Assembly: GCF_002968295.1 (NCBI RefSeq)
Contig: NZ_CP134399.1
Span: forward strand, 186,001-250,000
Length of the DNA stretch: 64,000 nucleotides
Origin: Mycobacterium sp. ITM-2016-00317
GTDB taxonomy: Bacteria > Actinomycetota > Actinomycetes > Mycobacteriales > Mycobacteriaceae
Direction: 5' to 3'
Shown in pieces: positions 37,644 to 47,503 of the stretch. Made by a program: the position numbers and the translations under genes. Below the pieces are notes generated by a model. It saw only the letters and a program-made list of their open reading frames with translations, did no database searches and was not told the origin of the DNA. Position 1 is the first letter of the stretch. Each line of letters opens with the position of its first letter.

Positions 37644-39164
37644 GCAGCGACCACAGCCGGGGCGTCGCCTGGGTCAGCGGCCAGGTCAGCGCGCCGGTGG
37701 CCACCTCGAACGCGGTGCGGGCGATCGAGGTCGGCACGTGGTCGGGATCCATCAGTTCGTTCTCGGCCAGCGGGCTCGCGTCCGCGGCCACCATGAAGGC
37801 GGTGAACTTGCGCAGCGACCGGCCCGCGCTGCGGGACGCCTCGACGGCCGCCAGGAATGAGCCGCGCTGCACCACCTCTCGCTGGAAGTCCGGCAGCGGC
37901 ACACCGAGATGCTCGGCCACCAGGTCGTCGCGGGTGTCGACGATGTGGCGCCGGACGTCGTCGCGGCCGTCAGGCGAGGCCTCCAGCGCGACGTCGCACT
38001 CGCTGTCGAAACCCAGCGACCGGTTGTTGAGGTTCGACGAGCCGATCCGCAGCAGCCGGTCGTCGACCACCATGACCTTGGAGTGCACGTACACGGACTC
38101 GCCGCCCTTGACCGCCGGCCAGTACACACCGAGTCTGCCGTGCTCGTCGGCGTCCCACAGCAGGTGCAGCAGCCGCTCCCGCGCGCTGTCCATCGACTGC
38201 TGCTCCAGCCGGCTCTCCGAGGTGCGGGGCAGCACGATCACCACCTCCGGGCCGTCCGGTTCGCGCAGCCGCGCCGCGAGTGCTTCGGCCAGCCCGCGGG
38301 CGGCCAGGTACTGGTTCTCCAGATAGATCACCTCGCGTGCGGCGGCGATCGCGGCGAAGTCCAGCGCCTCGACCTCGCGGACCTCCGGGCGGCCGGGCAA
38401 CGTCGGAAGCGTGCGCGCCACACCGACTTCGACGTTCCGCAGCGCCGGGCGCAACCGCTGCGGCCACACCGGTTCGCGCGGCGAGACGGGCGGCAGCGAC
38501 CGCCCGGTGGCGGCCCGCCACCGGTCCCTTGCCTGCTCGCCCAGCACCCGCGCGGCCGGGCCGTCCACCGCAACGGCGACCTCGTGGCGGGGACCGTAGG
38601 GCTGCCCCGCGGTCCGCCGGCCGGATCGTCGGGCAGGTGTGCGCGGGTGTCCCACCGCCCGACGGTCAGGTCGATGCCGCCGCAGAACGCCATCGAGTCG
38701 TCGATCACCACGATCTTCTGGTGGTGCACCGCGCCGGTGGGTCGAGCCCCGTCGACCGCGAAATGCATTCGGCTGGAGGTGATTCGGTTCATCAGTGCCA
38801 CCGGGGCCACGCCGAACCAGAACCCGTCGAACGCCGGCAGCAGCCGCAGGTTGGACTTGAGTAGATACACGTGCAGGTCCCGGCGACTCAACAGCAGCCA
38901 GTTCAGGAACATCCCCAGGTGATCGGGCCCGGACAGCGTCGCCTCTTGCGGCTCGAAGGCCGTGCGCGAGTCCAGATCCCACCCGATGAGCATGATGCGG
39001 CGCTCGGCGCGCAGCATCGCGGCCTTGACTGCGACCAGATAGTCGGCGCCGTCCACGACGGGCGTGAAGCGGTTCGCCCGCGCGGTCTGCGTGCACGTCG
39101 ACCCCGGCATGAGAAGCCGGTCCTCGGCCTCCCGCTCCGGCGGGCTCTGCAGCTGGTCTGACAT
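37615..39164 (-). pseudogene. phospholipase D family protein, broken by a one-base deletion
   Basis: From the ATG at 39164 (ribosome-binding GAAGGTGAG) the frame encodes the first half with the HKD motif VHHQKIVVIDDSMAFCGG. After GRWDTRAHLPDDPAGGPRG it shifts, and the adjacent frame carries on seamlessly with QPYGPRHEVAVAVDGPAARV to the second motif YVHSKVMVVDDRLLRIGSSN and a normal C-terminus. One additional C (G on the plus strand) near 38603 repairs the gene to about 516 residues. Both catalytic motifs are intact, so the break is recent or a sequencing artefact. Confidence 0.82.
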
Positions 39165-39225
39165 CGTCTCACCTTCGGCCGGCGGAACCGGACCTCCCGA
39201 GCGTATGCGGTCGGGCACGGCGCCG

Positions 39226-40155
39226 TCAGGCGACGGTGCGCCGGAACTCGCTGGGGTTGACGCCGCGCACCCGCTTGAACGCTGCGCTGAACGCGAACGG
39301 GTCCGAGTAGCCGACCGTGCGGGCGACCTCGGCCACGGTCGCCGACCTGCGCTCCCGCAGCACGTCCACCGCGAGGGTCATCCGCCAGCCGGTGAGGTAG
39401 GTCAGCGGCGGTTCGCCGACCAGTTCGGTGAACCGTTTGGCCAGCGTCGATCGCGACACCCCGGTGCGGTCGGCCAGCAGCGAGACCGTCCACGGCGCCG
39501 CGGGCTCGGCGTGCAGCAGCCGCAGCGCGTCACCCACCACCGGGTCCCGCTGGGCGGTCCACCAGGCCGGCGGTTCGCCGCCGGGACGGTCGAACCACTC
39601 GCGCAGCGTGCACACCAGCATCCAGTCCAGCAGCCGGTCGAGCACCACCTGCTGGCCGGGGATGTCGAGCGCGACCTCGGCGGCCAGGTGGTCGAGAACC
39701 GCGTCGCCGGTGCCGCCGCCGGCGACCCGCAGCACGGTGGGCAGCGCGTCCAGCAGGCGCCGGTTGATCTCCCCCTGCACCGGGTAGGCGCCGACGATCA
39801 GGGTGGTCGACCCCGCCCGGTCGTGCGCGACGTCGTTCCAGCCCAACCGGTGCCGAGTGCCGCCGAGATCCGGGGTGGCGCAGAACTGTCCGCACGCGAT
39901 CGGCTCGGCAGCGGTGCCGGGTGTGTCGACGAACCTGAACGTCGCGGGACCTTTCACCACGACGGTGTCGCGGGCGCGCAGCGGCTCGGCCTCGCCGTGC
40001 TCCGGCACGATCCAACCCTCGCCGTCGAGCACGGTGCACAGCGTCAGCGGTGGCCCGTCGACGAAATCCAGCGACCACGGCGGTGACAACGTGGACGCAC
40101 CGAACAGCGAACCCTGTGCGCGCACCCCGCGGCAGAGGTCGTCGAACACGTCCAT
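39226..40155 (-). CDS. AraC family transcriptional regulator
   Basis: 309 residues from the ATG at 40155. The N-terminal half is a cupin-type sensor domain (LDGEGWIVPEHGEAEPLRAR, then HRLGWNDVAHDRAG). Two C-terminal helix-turn-helices are clear (SLLADRTGVSRSTLAKRFTE and VAEVARTVGYSDPFAFSAAF) with the closing GVNPSEFRR. It is divergent from the DCC thiol oxidoreductase gene over 164 bases and may regulate it. Confidence 0.86.
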   Translation of the reverse strand: MDVFDDLCRGVRAQGSLFGASTLSPPWSLDFVDGPPLTLCTVLDGEGWIVPEHGEAEPLRARDTVVVKGPATFRFVDTPGTAAEPIACGQFCATPDLGGTRHRLGWNDVAHDRAGSTTLIVGAYPVQGEINRRLLDALPTVLRVAGGGTGDAVLDHLAAEVALDIPGQQVVLDRLLDWMLVCTLREWFDRPGGEPPAWWTAQRDPVVGDALRLLHAEPAAPWTVSLLADRTGVSRSTLAKRFTELVGEPPLTYLTGWRMTLAVDVLRERRSATVAEVARTVGYSDPFAFSAAFKRVRGVNPSEFRRTVA

Positions 40156-40319
40156 CCCGCAAGGGTAGACGATCGCACAGGAATCACGGCTGATCGCAGG
40201 GAATTCGTCCGGAGCCCCGGCACGTCTCCCCGGGAGGCCTGCTGTTGTGACGTATGCCGCCGGGCCGGACCGGTTGCGGGCAGGCGCAACGGGCAACCCG
40301 TCCGGACAAGGAGGTTCCG

Positions 40320-40781
40320 ATGTCCGAGACTCACGACCGATCACCCGCCCCGGCGGACGCCCCGACCCGACAGGACGCGCCCGTGCTGCTGTACGACGGC
40401 ATCTGCGGATTCTGCAACGGCGCCGTCCAGGCCATCCTGCGTCTGGACCGGCACGGGTCGCTGCGGTTCGCCGCCCTCGACAGTGACTTCGCCCGAGGCG
40501 TCATCGACCGCCATCCGTTCCTGGCCGACGTCGACTCGGTGGTGTTCGTCGAGAACCCGGGAGGCGCCGACGAGCAGGTCGCGGTCAAATCCGCCGCGGC
40601 GCTGCGAGTCACCGACTACCTCGGCGGTCCGTGGCGGGCGTTCCGGGCCGCGGGCGTCATCCCGGCCCCGGTGCGCGACCGGCTCTACGACGGCTTCGCC
40701 CGGGTCCGGTACCGGATCTTCGGCACCCACGACACCTGCCCGATCCCGGCGCCGGAGGTGCGCGCCCGCTTCCTCGACTAG
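40320..40781 (+). CDS. DCC family thiol-disulfide oxidoreductase-like protein
   Basis: 153 residues from an ATG after AAGGAGG. The N-terminal motif VLLYDGICGFCNGAVQAILR contains the D-x-x-C-x-x-C signature of the DCC (DUF393) family, a thioredoxin-like fold. Cellular role is not established. It is divergent from the AraC regulator and ends 13 bases before the convergent zmp1. Confidence 0.85.
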   Translation: MSETHDRSPAPADAPTRQDAPVLLYDGICGFCNGAVQAILRLDRHGSLRFAALDSDFARGVIDRHPFLADVDSVVFVENPGGADEQVAVKSAAALRVTDYLGGPWRAFRAAGVIPAPVRDRLYDGFARVRYRIFGTHDTCPIPAPEVRARFLD

Positions 40782-40794
40782 CCGCCGTCGCCGG

Positions 40795-42825
40795 TCAGTT
40801 CCAGATGTGCACGCGCCGTTCGGGTTCCAGGTACAGCTCGTCGTCGGGCCCGACCCCGAACGCGTCGTAGAACGCGTCCATGTTGCGGATGACGCCGTTG
40901 CAGCGGAACTCGGGCGGCGAGTGCGGGTCCACCGCCAGCCGCCGGATCGACTCCGCCTCACGGGATTTGGTCCGCCACACCTGGGCCCAGCCGAAGAACA
41001 CGCGCTGCTCGCCGGTCAGCCCGTCGATCACCGGCGCCGGCTTGCCCTTCAGTGACAGCTTGTAGGCCAGCAGTGCTATCGACAGGCCGCCGAGGTCGCC
41101 GATGTTCTCGCCGACGGTGAACGCGCCGTTGACGTGATGCGACGGGTCCAGCCCGCGCGGCACGAACTCCTCGTACTGCTCGATCAGCGCCTTCGTGCGC
41201 TTGCCGAACTCGTCGCGGTCCCGGTCGGTCCACCAGTCCACCAGGTTGCCGTCGCCGTCGTACTTGGCGCCCTGGTCATCGAAGCCGTGCCCGATCTCGT
41301 GGCCGATGACCGCCCCGATGCCGCCGTAGTTGGCGGCGTCGTCGGCGTCGGCGTCGAAGAACGGCGGCTGCAGGATCGCGGCCGGGAACACAATCTCGTT
41401 CATGCCGGGGTTGTAGTACGCGTTGACGGTCTGCGGCGTCATGAACCACTCGTCACGGTCCACCGGCCCGCCCAGCTTGGCGAGATCCCGGTCGTACTCC
41501 AACGCGTACCCGCGCCGGTAGTTGCCGTACAGGTCGTCGCGGGCGATCTCCAGCGCGGAGTAGTCGCGCCACTTCTTCGGGTAGCCGATCTTCGGGGTGA
41601 ACTTGTCGAGCTTGACCAGCGCCTTCTCCCGGGTCTCGGGCGTCATCCAGTCCAGCGAGTTGATGCTCACCCGGTAGGCCTCACGAAGATTGGCCACCAG
41701 CTCGTCCATCCGCGCCTTGGCCTGCGGCGGGAAGTACCGCTCGACGTACAGCCGGCCCAGCGCCTCACCCATCAGGCTCTCGACCACCGAAACGCCGCGC
41801 TTCCAGCGTTCGCGGATCTCCTCGGTGCCCGACAGCCGCTTGCCGTAGAACGAGAAGTCCTCGGCGATCAGCTCGTCGGTCAGCAGGAACGTCCTGGCGT
41901 GGATCACCCGCCAGCGCAGCCAGTTCTTCCAGACCTCCAGGTCCTCGCCCGCCCACAGCGCGGCGAACGCGGTCAGGAAGTCCGGCTGGCGGACCACCAC
42001 CTCGGCGGCCTGCTCATCGGTCGCTCCGAGCCCGGAAAGCCAACCGGCCCAGTCGAAGCCGGGGGCCTGCTCGACGACCTCGGCGAAGGTGCGCAGGTTG
42101 TAGGTCAGGTCGGCGTCGCGGCGCTTGACCACATCCCAGTGCGCCGCGGCGATCTTGGTCTCCAGCGCGACGACCGCGGCGGCCGTGTCGGCGTGCGCGT
42201 CGGCGTCCCCGCCGTAGACCTGGGCGAACATCGCGGCGATGTGGCCGGGGTAGGCGGCCAGGATCTCGGCGTGCTGCTCGTCGCGGAAGTAGGACTCGTC
42301 GGGCAGCCCGATCCCGGACTGGGTCAGGTGCAGCAGGTAGCGGGTGGAGTTCTTCGAGTCGGTGTCGACGTAGAGCCCGGTGCCGCCACCGACACCGGTG
42401 CGCTGCAGCGAACCCATCACCCGGGCCAGCGCCTCGGGGGTGCCGGCCGCGTCGACGGCGGCCAGCTCGTCGAGCAGCGGGGCCAGCCCGCGCGCCCGGA
42501 CCGTGTCCTCGTCCATGAAGCTCGCGAACAGATCGCCGATGCGGGACGCGTCAGTTGAACCTGAGCTGCGCTGCTCGTCGGTGCCGTGCTCGGCACCGGA
42601 GGCGGCGGCCTCGGCGATGAGGTCGCGGATCTGTTCCTCGGCGCGGTCGTACAGCGTGCGGAACGCACCGTCGGTGGCCCGGTCCGGCGGAATCCGGTAC
42701 TCGGCCAACCAGCGGCCGTTCACGTGGCCGAACAGGTCGTCCTGCGGCCGGGCGTCGGTGTCGACGTAGCGCAGGTCGAGTCCGGAGTTGAGTGTCGACT
42801 TGGGCGAAGTGGCTTCTACCGTCAC
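40795..42825 (-). CDS. zmp1: M13 family zinc metalloprotease Zmp1
   Basis: 676 residues from a GTG. The zinc site is AVIGHEIGHGFDDQG (HExxH) with the downstream glutamate in GENIGDLGG. NAYYNPGMNEIVFPAAILQP is the neprilysin-family substrate motif. Length matches full M13 enzymes, and there is no signal peptide, as in M. tuberculosis Zmp1, which is nevertheless found outside the cell. Position next to omamA agrees with Rv0198c. In M. tuberculosis it dampens inflammasome activation; in an environmental species the role is open. Confidence 0.93.
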   Translation of the reverse strand: MTVEATSPKSTLNSGLDLRYVDTDARPQDDLFGHVNGRWLAEYRIPPDRATDGAFRTLYDRAEEQIRDLIAEAAASGAEHGTDEQRSSGSTDASRIGDLFASFMDEDTVRARGLAPLLDELAAVDAAGTPEALARVMGSLQRTGVGGGTGLYVDTDSKNSTRYLLHLTQSGIGLPDESYFRDEQHAEILAAYPGHIAAMFAQVYGGDADAHADTAAAVVALETKIAAAHWDVVKRRDADLTYNLRTFAEVVEQAPGFDWAGWLSGLGATDEQAAEVVVRQPDFLTAFAALWAGEDLEVWKNWLRWRVIHARTFLLTDELIAEDFSFYGKRLSGTEEIRERWKRGVSVVESLMGEALGRLYVERYFPPQAKARMDELVANLREAYRVSINSLDWMTPETREKALVKLDKFTPKIGYPKKWRDYSALEIARDDLYGNYRRGYALEYDRDLAKLGGPVDRDEWFMTPQTVNAYYNPGMNEIVFPAAILQPPFFDADADDAANYGGIGAVIGHEIGHGFDDQGAKYDGDGNLVDWWTDRDRDEFGKRTKALIEQYEEFVPRGLDPSHHVNGAFTVGENIGDLGGLSIALLAYKLSLKGKPAPVIDGLTGEQRVFFGWAQVWRTKSREAESIRRLAVDPHSPPEFRCNGVIRNMDAFYDAFGVGPDDELYLEPERRVHIWN

Positions 42826-42878
42826 CCCACCAGCCTGCCAGAAGTCCGGCGGACACCCGTCCAGGTAGCCTCACGCGC

Positions 42879-43466
42879 ATGCCCGACGACGAGCAGCCTT
42901 CTCCGCCACCGCCCCGCGGCGACGGGGTCTTCAGCACCTACGGCGTGGTGTCGGCCGTGCTGGCGGTGGTCGCGGTCGCCGCCGCGGTGCTCGCGGCGGT
43001 GATCTGGAACGGCCACCGCGACGAGACCGACGAGCTGAGGTACCGCACCGAGGTGCTGCAGACCGCCGCCGACTGGACGGGCGTGCTGATCAACATGAAC
43101 TCCGAGACCGTCGAGACCGACCTGGCCACCCTGCACGAGGGCACCGTCGGCCAGCTCAACGCCGAGTTCGAGACCGCCGTCGAGCCCTACCGCGAGCTGG
43201 TGCGGACGTTGCGGTCACGCACCACCGGGCAGATCGACTCGGTGGCGATCGAGACCATCCACCACGCCCAGCCCGGCGACCCGCCGCAGGAGTCCGAGGG
43301 CGTCGACGGGTTCTCGGCGCGCACCGACACCGTGATGGTGGTCGCGACATCGCTGTCGGAGAACGCCGGCACCGAGAAACCCCAGACCGTGCGCTGGACG
43401 TTGCGACTGGACGTGACCGACGTCGACGGCAGGCTGGCGATCTCCCGGCTGGAGCCGATCCGATGA
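42879..43466 (+). CDS. omamA: orphaned Mce-associated membrane protein OmamA
   Basis: 195 residues from the ATG at 42879. One transmembrane helix (about 22-45) precedes a Mas-like extracellular domain ending VRWTLRLDVTDVDGRLAISR. It is divergent from zmp1 and overlaps its partner gene by four bases, exactly the Rv0199-Rv0200 arrangement. OmamA stabilises Mce1 and Mce4 lipid transporters although its gene lies outside the mce operons; here it is about 40 kb from the mce genes at the left edge. Confidence 0.87.
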   Translation: MPDDEQPSPPPPRGDGVFSTYGVVSAVLAVVAVAAAVLAAVIWNGHRDETDELRYRTEVLQTAADWTGVLINMNSETVETDLATLHEGTVGQLNAEFETAVEPYRELVRTLRSRTTGQIDSVAIETIHHAQPGDPPQESEGVDGFSARTDTVMVVATSLSENAGTEKPQTVRWTLRLDVTDVDGRLAISRLEPIR

Positions 43467-44152
43467 GGAACCGGTTGCGTGTACTGGCCTTCGACCTGCT
43501 CGCGCCCGCGGCGGCGGTGGCCGCGCTGGTGTACATCGGGCTCGCACTCGGCTGGCCACTGTGGTGGGTGTCGGTGTGCTCGGTGCTGTGCGTGCTGGTG
43601 ATCGAAGGGGTCGTCGTCAACTTCGTGCTGGCCCGCCGCGACAAGGTCACCGTCGGCACCGACGACGACGGTCCCGGGCTGCGGCTGGCGGTGGTCGCCA
43701 CGGCGACGGTCGCGCTGCTGGCCGCGGTGCTGGTCGGCTACACCCAGTGGACCAGGCCCGACCAGGCGTTGCGCGCCGACACCGCCGAGGTGGCCGGCAT
43801 CGCCAGCAGCGTCGCCGAGGCGTCGGCGACCTTCACCCCACAGAGCCCGACCGCCGCGATCGACCGCGCCACCGGCCTGATGTCGCAGGCCAGCGCCGAG
43901 CGCTTCCAGAACGAATTCGCCGCGGTGGCAAAGGATCTGGGGTCGCGGAACGTCTCCGCGCAGGCCAGCACGGTGTCGGCCGGCGTCGAGGCCATCGGGC
44001 CGGACGCGGCCAGCGTGGCGGTGATCCTGCGAGGCACGCAGAGCGCCCCCGGCCAGCGGCCCAGCACCGCGATCCTCGCGCTGCGGGTCGCGCTGTCGAA
44101 GACCGACGGCCGCTGGGTGGTCGAGGACGTCGCGCCGATCCACTCCCGTTGA
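43463..44152 (+). CDS. omamB: orphaned Mce-associated membrane protein OmamB
   Basis: 229 residues. Three hydrophobic segments (about 10-28, 32-52 and 75-92) precede a Mas-type domain ending LALRVALSKTDGRWVVEDVA. This extra-helix layout is that of Rv0200. It is co-transcribed with omamA and probably forms a heteromer with it at Mce complexes. Confidence 0.85.
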   Translation: MRNRLRVLAFDLLAPAAAVAALVYIGLALGWPLWWVSVCSVLCVLVIEGVVVNFVLARRDKVTVGTDDDGPGLRLAVVATATVALLAAVLVGYTQWTRPDQALRADTAEVAGIASSVAEASATFTPQSPTAAIDRATGLMSQASAERFQNEFAAVAKDLGSRNVSAQASTVSAGVEAIGPDAASVAVILRGTQSAPGQRPSTAILALRVALSKTDGRWVVEDVAPIHSR

Positions 44153-44155
44153 ATT

Positions 44156-44170
44156 CTCGGCTCCGCCGAG
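44156..44170. terminator. hairpin between convergent omamB and TetR genes
   Basis: CTCGGC-TCC-GCCGAG forms a perfect six-pair GC stem with a three-base loop four bases after the omamB stop and five bases before the TetR stop. It lacks a U-tract. Its location in a 22-base gap between convergent genes supports a bidirectional terminator. Confidence 0.5.
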
Positions 44171-44174
44171 GTCG

Positions 44175-44867
44175 CTAGCCGTCTGCGGTCTCGGCGTCGC
44201 TCATCTCGTCGATGACGACCTTCGACGCGGCCCGCAGCGCCGGCCAGTCACCGTGCCAACCCAGCACGTGCACAGCCAGATCGGCGGTGCGCTGCGGCTG
44301 ATCGGCGGCGCCCAGCCCGTCGGCCCGCAGGTTCGGCAGCGTCTCGACGAGCCGGAACACCGCATCCTCGTCGCCGCTGACGTCGAACCTGTCGTCCGGC
44401 GGCGGGCCCTGGGCGGTGACCACCCGGTGCGACAGCTCGCGGTAGGCCGCGCGCAATTCCGTTCGCTGCCGGTGGAACTCCTCGAACTGCTGGTCGCGCA
44501 CCTCCGGCATCAGGTACAGGATGCCGAGGTTCCACGGGCTGTCCCAGAGCAGGTGGCTGTCGATGAGGACCAGTGCGTGCAGCAGCACCGCAGGCGGTTC
44601 CGGCCGGTCCCGCAACCGGCGCGCAGCCACCAGCGACGACGCGACGGTGCCGCTGAGCAGCGACGCGAGAATATCGCTCTTGGTGCGGAAGTGGTGGTAC
44701 AGCGAGGCCTGCCGGATCCCGACCGCCTCGGCGATCTGGCGGGTCGAGGTGGCCGCGACGCCGAGCGTGGTGAACAGTTCGGCGGCCGCGTCCAGCACCT
44801 CCTCGCGGGCGGTGGCACCGGGACGCTTCCGGTCTTCCAGGCGGGGCCGTCCGGTGGGGGTGCGCAC
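44175..44867 (-). CDS. TetR family regulator of the guanidine operon
   Basis: 230 residues from the GTG at 44867; longer starts are possible. The N-terminal helix-turn-helix is RQIAEAVGIRQASLYHHFRT, followed by an all-helical ligand domain. It is the last gene of the minus-strand operon that carries guanidine degradation genes and is separated from the symporter by 61 bases containing a large inverted repeat. It may sense guanidine or a guanidino compound and control the operon. Both the target and the ligand are inferred. Confidence 0.83.
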   Translation of the reverse strand: MRTPTGRPRLEDRKRPGATAREEVLDAAAELFTTLGVAATSTRQIAEAVGIRQASLYHHFRTKSDILASLLSGTVASSLVAARRLRDRPEPPAVLLHALVLIDSHLLWDSPWNLGILYLMPEVRDQQFEEFHRQRTELRAAYRELSHRVVTAQGPPPDDRFDVSGDEDAVFRLVETLPNLRADGLGAADQPQRTADLAVHVLGWHGDWPALRAASKVVIDEMSDAETADG

Positions 44868-44905
44868 GTGCCGATCCTGCCAGGTGCCCGGGACCGGCAC
44901 GTGCG
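44863..44905. promoter_or_regulatory. 10-bp inverted repeat with two CACGTG cores at the TetR start
   Basis: CGCACGTGCC (44863-44872) and GGCACGTGCG (44896-44905) are perfect reverse complements separated by 23 bases, and each contains the palindrome GCACGTGC. They flank the proposed TetR start codon. This would suit TetR autoregulation, or it may mean the real start lies further downstream. Confidence 0.4.
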
Positions 44906-44928
44906 TCCGCACGGTTACGGCTGCCCGC

Positions 44929-46404
44929 TCAGCGCCGCGCTCCGGTCGGCCGGCGCCACCTGCGGTCCGGCTCCGCGGCCGCGGGCGTGCCGGTCCGCAG
45001 CGCGACCAGCACGTAGGCCAGCAGCGACGCCGCACCGGCCAGCAGGGTGCTCCACCCGTCCCACGCGGGAGACACCGCCGCGTTGGGCACGTACAGCAGG
45101 GTGTTGTCGACGCCGTAGATCGTCGGGGTGAGCACGAAGAACGTCAGCCGCACCCCGATCCCGACGACCACAGCCGCCGCGGCGGCGGCAGCACCGCCGC
45201 GGCGCCAGTACAGCCCGAGCACGAACGGCACCACCAGGCTGGCGAGCAGCAGGTCGAAGGCCAGCGTGAGCAGGATGCCGGTCTGCGGGACGCGCAACGC
45301 CACCACGGCGGCCAGCGCCGCGATCGGCAGCGTCGTCCAGCGGGTCGCGGTCAGGATCCGGTGGGTCATCACCGCGGCGCCCTCATCGACGCGGAACACG
45401 TTGCGCACCAAGACCGATGCGGTGGACAGCAGGATGCCGCTGACCGTGGTCAGGGTCGCGGCGAGCAGACCGGAGATCACGATGATGGCCAGCCACGCAG
45501 GCGCGTATTCGGCGAGCAGCGTGAACAGGATCGGGCCGTCGGCGGCGGCGTCACCGACGATGCTGACCGCGGCCAGCGCGACGAACGACAGCGGCAGGCA
45601 CAGCAGCAGGATGCCCGCCGACGCGGCGAAGCAGGCCCGCTGCGCGGCGCCCGGGCTGTTGGCCGAGAACACCCGCTGCATCAGGTCGATGGCCACCAGG
45701 TTGCCCAGGCCCAGCGCGATGATGGTCGCCCAGTTGATCACCGCACCCGACTCGGCGGACGTCAGCTGCGACAGGTTGTCGGCGCCGAAACCCTCCGGCG
45801 CGGAGAAGCCGTGGGTGGTGGCCACCCAGATCACCAGCGCGGCAACGGCGACGACGTTGACGACCACCTGGGCGACCCCGGTGTACACGCTGGCGAACAT
45901 GCCGCCGGTGATGGTGTAGAGCAGCGCCAGCGGGATGGTCAGCAGAATGCCTATGGCGTAGGAGATCCCGAGGAAGCGTTCCAGCAGGAAGCCGATCGCG
46001 ACCAGGTTGCCGGCCAGCAGGATCACGAAGCTGCCGACGGTCAGCCACGACGCGACCACCTCGATCACCGGGCCGAAGCGGGACCGGAAGTACTCGGGCA
46101 GCGTCACCACATTGGTGGTGCGCAGGCGTTTCGCGAAGAACAGGCCCATCAGGAACAGGCACAACGCGAGGCCGATCGGCAGCGCGGCACCGGCCCAGAA
46201 GCCGAACGCCGCCGACAGGTCCGCGTTGCCGATGGTCGCGTTGGAGTCGACCGGCTGGGCGATGAGCACGGCGGTGACCAACACCGCGGGCAGCGCCCGG
46301 CCGGCGACGAGGTAGTTGGTGGAGTCACCGCGCACCCGGCGCGCGGAGACCACACCGCTGACGGTGAGGATCAGGAGGAAGATGGCAACGCCGGTGATGA
46401 TCAT
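44929..46404 (-). CDS. sodium:solute symporter family transporter of the guanidine operon
   Basis: 491 residues from an ATG with GGAG nine bases upstream. About thirteen hydrophobic helices and the early segment YLVAGRALPAVLVTAVLIAQ identify the SSS family. The family includes the Dur3 urea transporter, but this chain is shorter. Its place in an operon for guanidine carboxylation suggests uptake of guanidine, urea or a guanidino amino acid. It is separated from the oxygenase by 63 bases. Confidence 0.83.
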   Translation of the reverse strand: MIITGVAIFLLILTVSGVVSARRVRGDSTNYLVAGRALPAVLVTAVLIAQPVDSNATIGNADLSAAFGFWAGAALPIGLALCLFLMGLFFAKRLRTTNVVTLPEYFRSRFGPVIEVVASWLTVGSFVILLAGNLVAIGFLLERFLGISYAIGILLTIPLALLYTITGGMFASVYTGVAQVVVNVVAVAALVIWVATTHGFSAPEGFGADNLSQLTSAESGAVINWATIIALGLGNLVAIDLMQRVFSANSPGAAQRACFAASAGILLLCLPLSFVALAAVSIVGDAAADGPILFTLLAEYAPAWLAIIVISGLLAATLTTVSGILLSTASVLVRNVFRVDEGAAVMTHRILTATRWTTLPIAALAAVVALRVPQTGILLTLAFDLLLASLVVPFVLGLYWRRGGAAAAAAAVVVGIGVRLTFFVLTPTIYGVDNTLLYVPNAAVSPAWDGWSTLLAGAASLLAYVLVALRTGTPAAAEPDRRWRRPTGARR

Positions 46405-46467
46405 GGCGGAACTCCAGAGGACGAAGGGTCGGGAGAGTGCCGGCGACGTTGCCGGAGAGGAACGGGA

Positions 46468-47496
46468 TCAGTTGACGCCGACGGCCTTCCGGCCGAAGGT
46501 GGACAGCGGGTGGGCGCCCTCGGGCAGTGTCACCTCCCCCCGGGCCAGCCGTTGTTGCAGATACCGGAAGCTCTGCGCGGTCTGGGCGAACAGGTGCTCA
46601 CCGGCGACGACCGCAGGCCGGGGTGGGTTGCCGTTGCCGGCGAACGCGGGCAGCGGCGCCACCTCGGTGTCGTAGTCGACGTTGACGAACAGCGGGAACG
46701 AGTACCGCTCGGCCTCGACCTTGCGCACCCGGTGGGTGGTCGCGACGAACTCGCCGTTGGTCCAGATCTCCAGCAGGTCACCGATGTTCAGCACGAACGC
46801 GTCGTCGATGAGCGGCACGTCGATCCAGTCGCCCGCGGTGTTGAGTACCTCAAGGCCGGCCGCGGTCGGCCGCAGCAGGGTGAAGCACTCGTAATCGGTG
46901 TGCGCGCCGATGCCCGGGCGGTCGGCGGCGGCGGGGTCGTAGGGGTAGTGGATCAGGCGCAGCTGCGACGGCGGCGCGGTGACGTGCCGGTCGAAGAGGT
47001 CGGCCGGTTCGCCCAGGGCCACTGCGAAGGCGCGCAGGAGCGTGCGTGACAACGCGAAAACCGCGTCGTACCAAGCTGTCACGGCCTCGCGGAAGCCCGG
47101 CAGGTCCGGCCACTGGTTGGGGCCGAGCAGCGGGTGGCCGGCCAGGTAGCGCGGATCGTCGGCGGGCAGGTCGAGCGACACGTCGAACGCCTCCTTGGCG
47201 TCGACGGTGCCTGCCGAGAACACCTCCTCACCCGGCGGCACGTAGCCGCGGTGGTTGCTCGACCGGCCGATGTAGACGCGGTGCTTGTCCTCGTCGGGGA
47301 GCGCGAAGAACGCGCGGGTGCGCTCCAGGAGCGCCGCGAACAGTTCCGGATCCACGCCGTGGCCGACGATCTGGGCGAAGCCGACGTTGCGGGCGGCCGC
47401 CCCGAGGGCGTGCACCGCGGCGTCGTAGCCGGGCCCGGACCCGTCGCGCAGGGCGGAGATGTCGAGCACCGGAACTTCGGTGAAATGCGTTGTCAT
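46468..47496 (-). CDS. 2-oxoglutarate/Fe(II) oxygenase, isopenicillin-N-synthase-like
   Basis: 342 residues. The iron site is His199-x-Asp201 (IGAHTDYECFTLL) and His255 (VATTHRVRKV); Arg264 and Ser266 in RYSFPLF would bind 2-oxoglutarate. The N-terminal DIOX domain has NHRGYVPPGEEVFSAG and DAKEAFDVSLDL. Bacterial ethylene-forming enzyme and plant homoarginine hydroxylases belong to the same superfamily and release guanidine. The gene sits eight bases after the allophanate hydrolase gene in the guanidine operon, so a guanidino-amino-acid substrate is an attractive hypothesis. Confidence 0.85.
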   Translation of the reverse strand: MTTHFTEVPVLDISALRDGSGPGYDAAVHALGAAARNVGFAQIVGHGVDPELFAALLERTRAFFALPDEDKHRVYIGRSSNHRGYVPPGEEVFSAGTVDAKEAFDVSLDLPADDPRYLAGHPLLGPNQWPDLPGFREAVTAWYDAVFALSRTLLRAFAVALGEPADLFDRHVTAPPSQLRLIHYPYDPAAADRPGIGAHTDYECFTLLRPTAAGLEVLNTAGDWIDVPLIDDAFVLNIGDLLEIWTNGEFVATTHRVRKVEAERYSFPLFVNVDYDTEVAPLPAFAGNGNPPRPAVVAGEHLFAQTAQSFRYLQQRLARGEVTLPEGAHPLSTFGRKAVGVN

Positions 47497-47503
47497 CGTG
47501 GTC

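Noticed and set aside
44521..47049. 842-codon plus-strand frame across TetR, symporter and oxygenase genes
   Set aside because: Low-complexity shadow spanning three real minus-strand genes.
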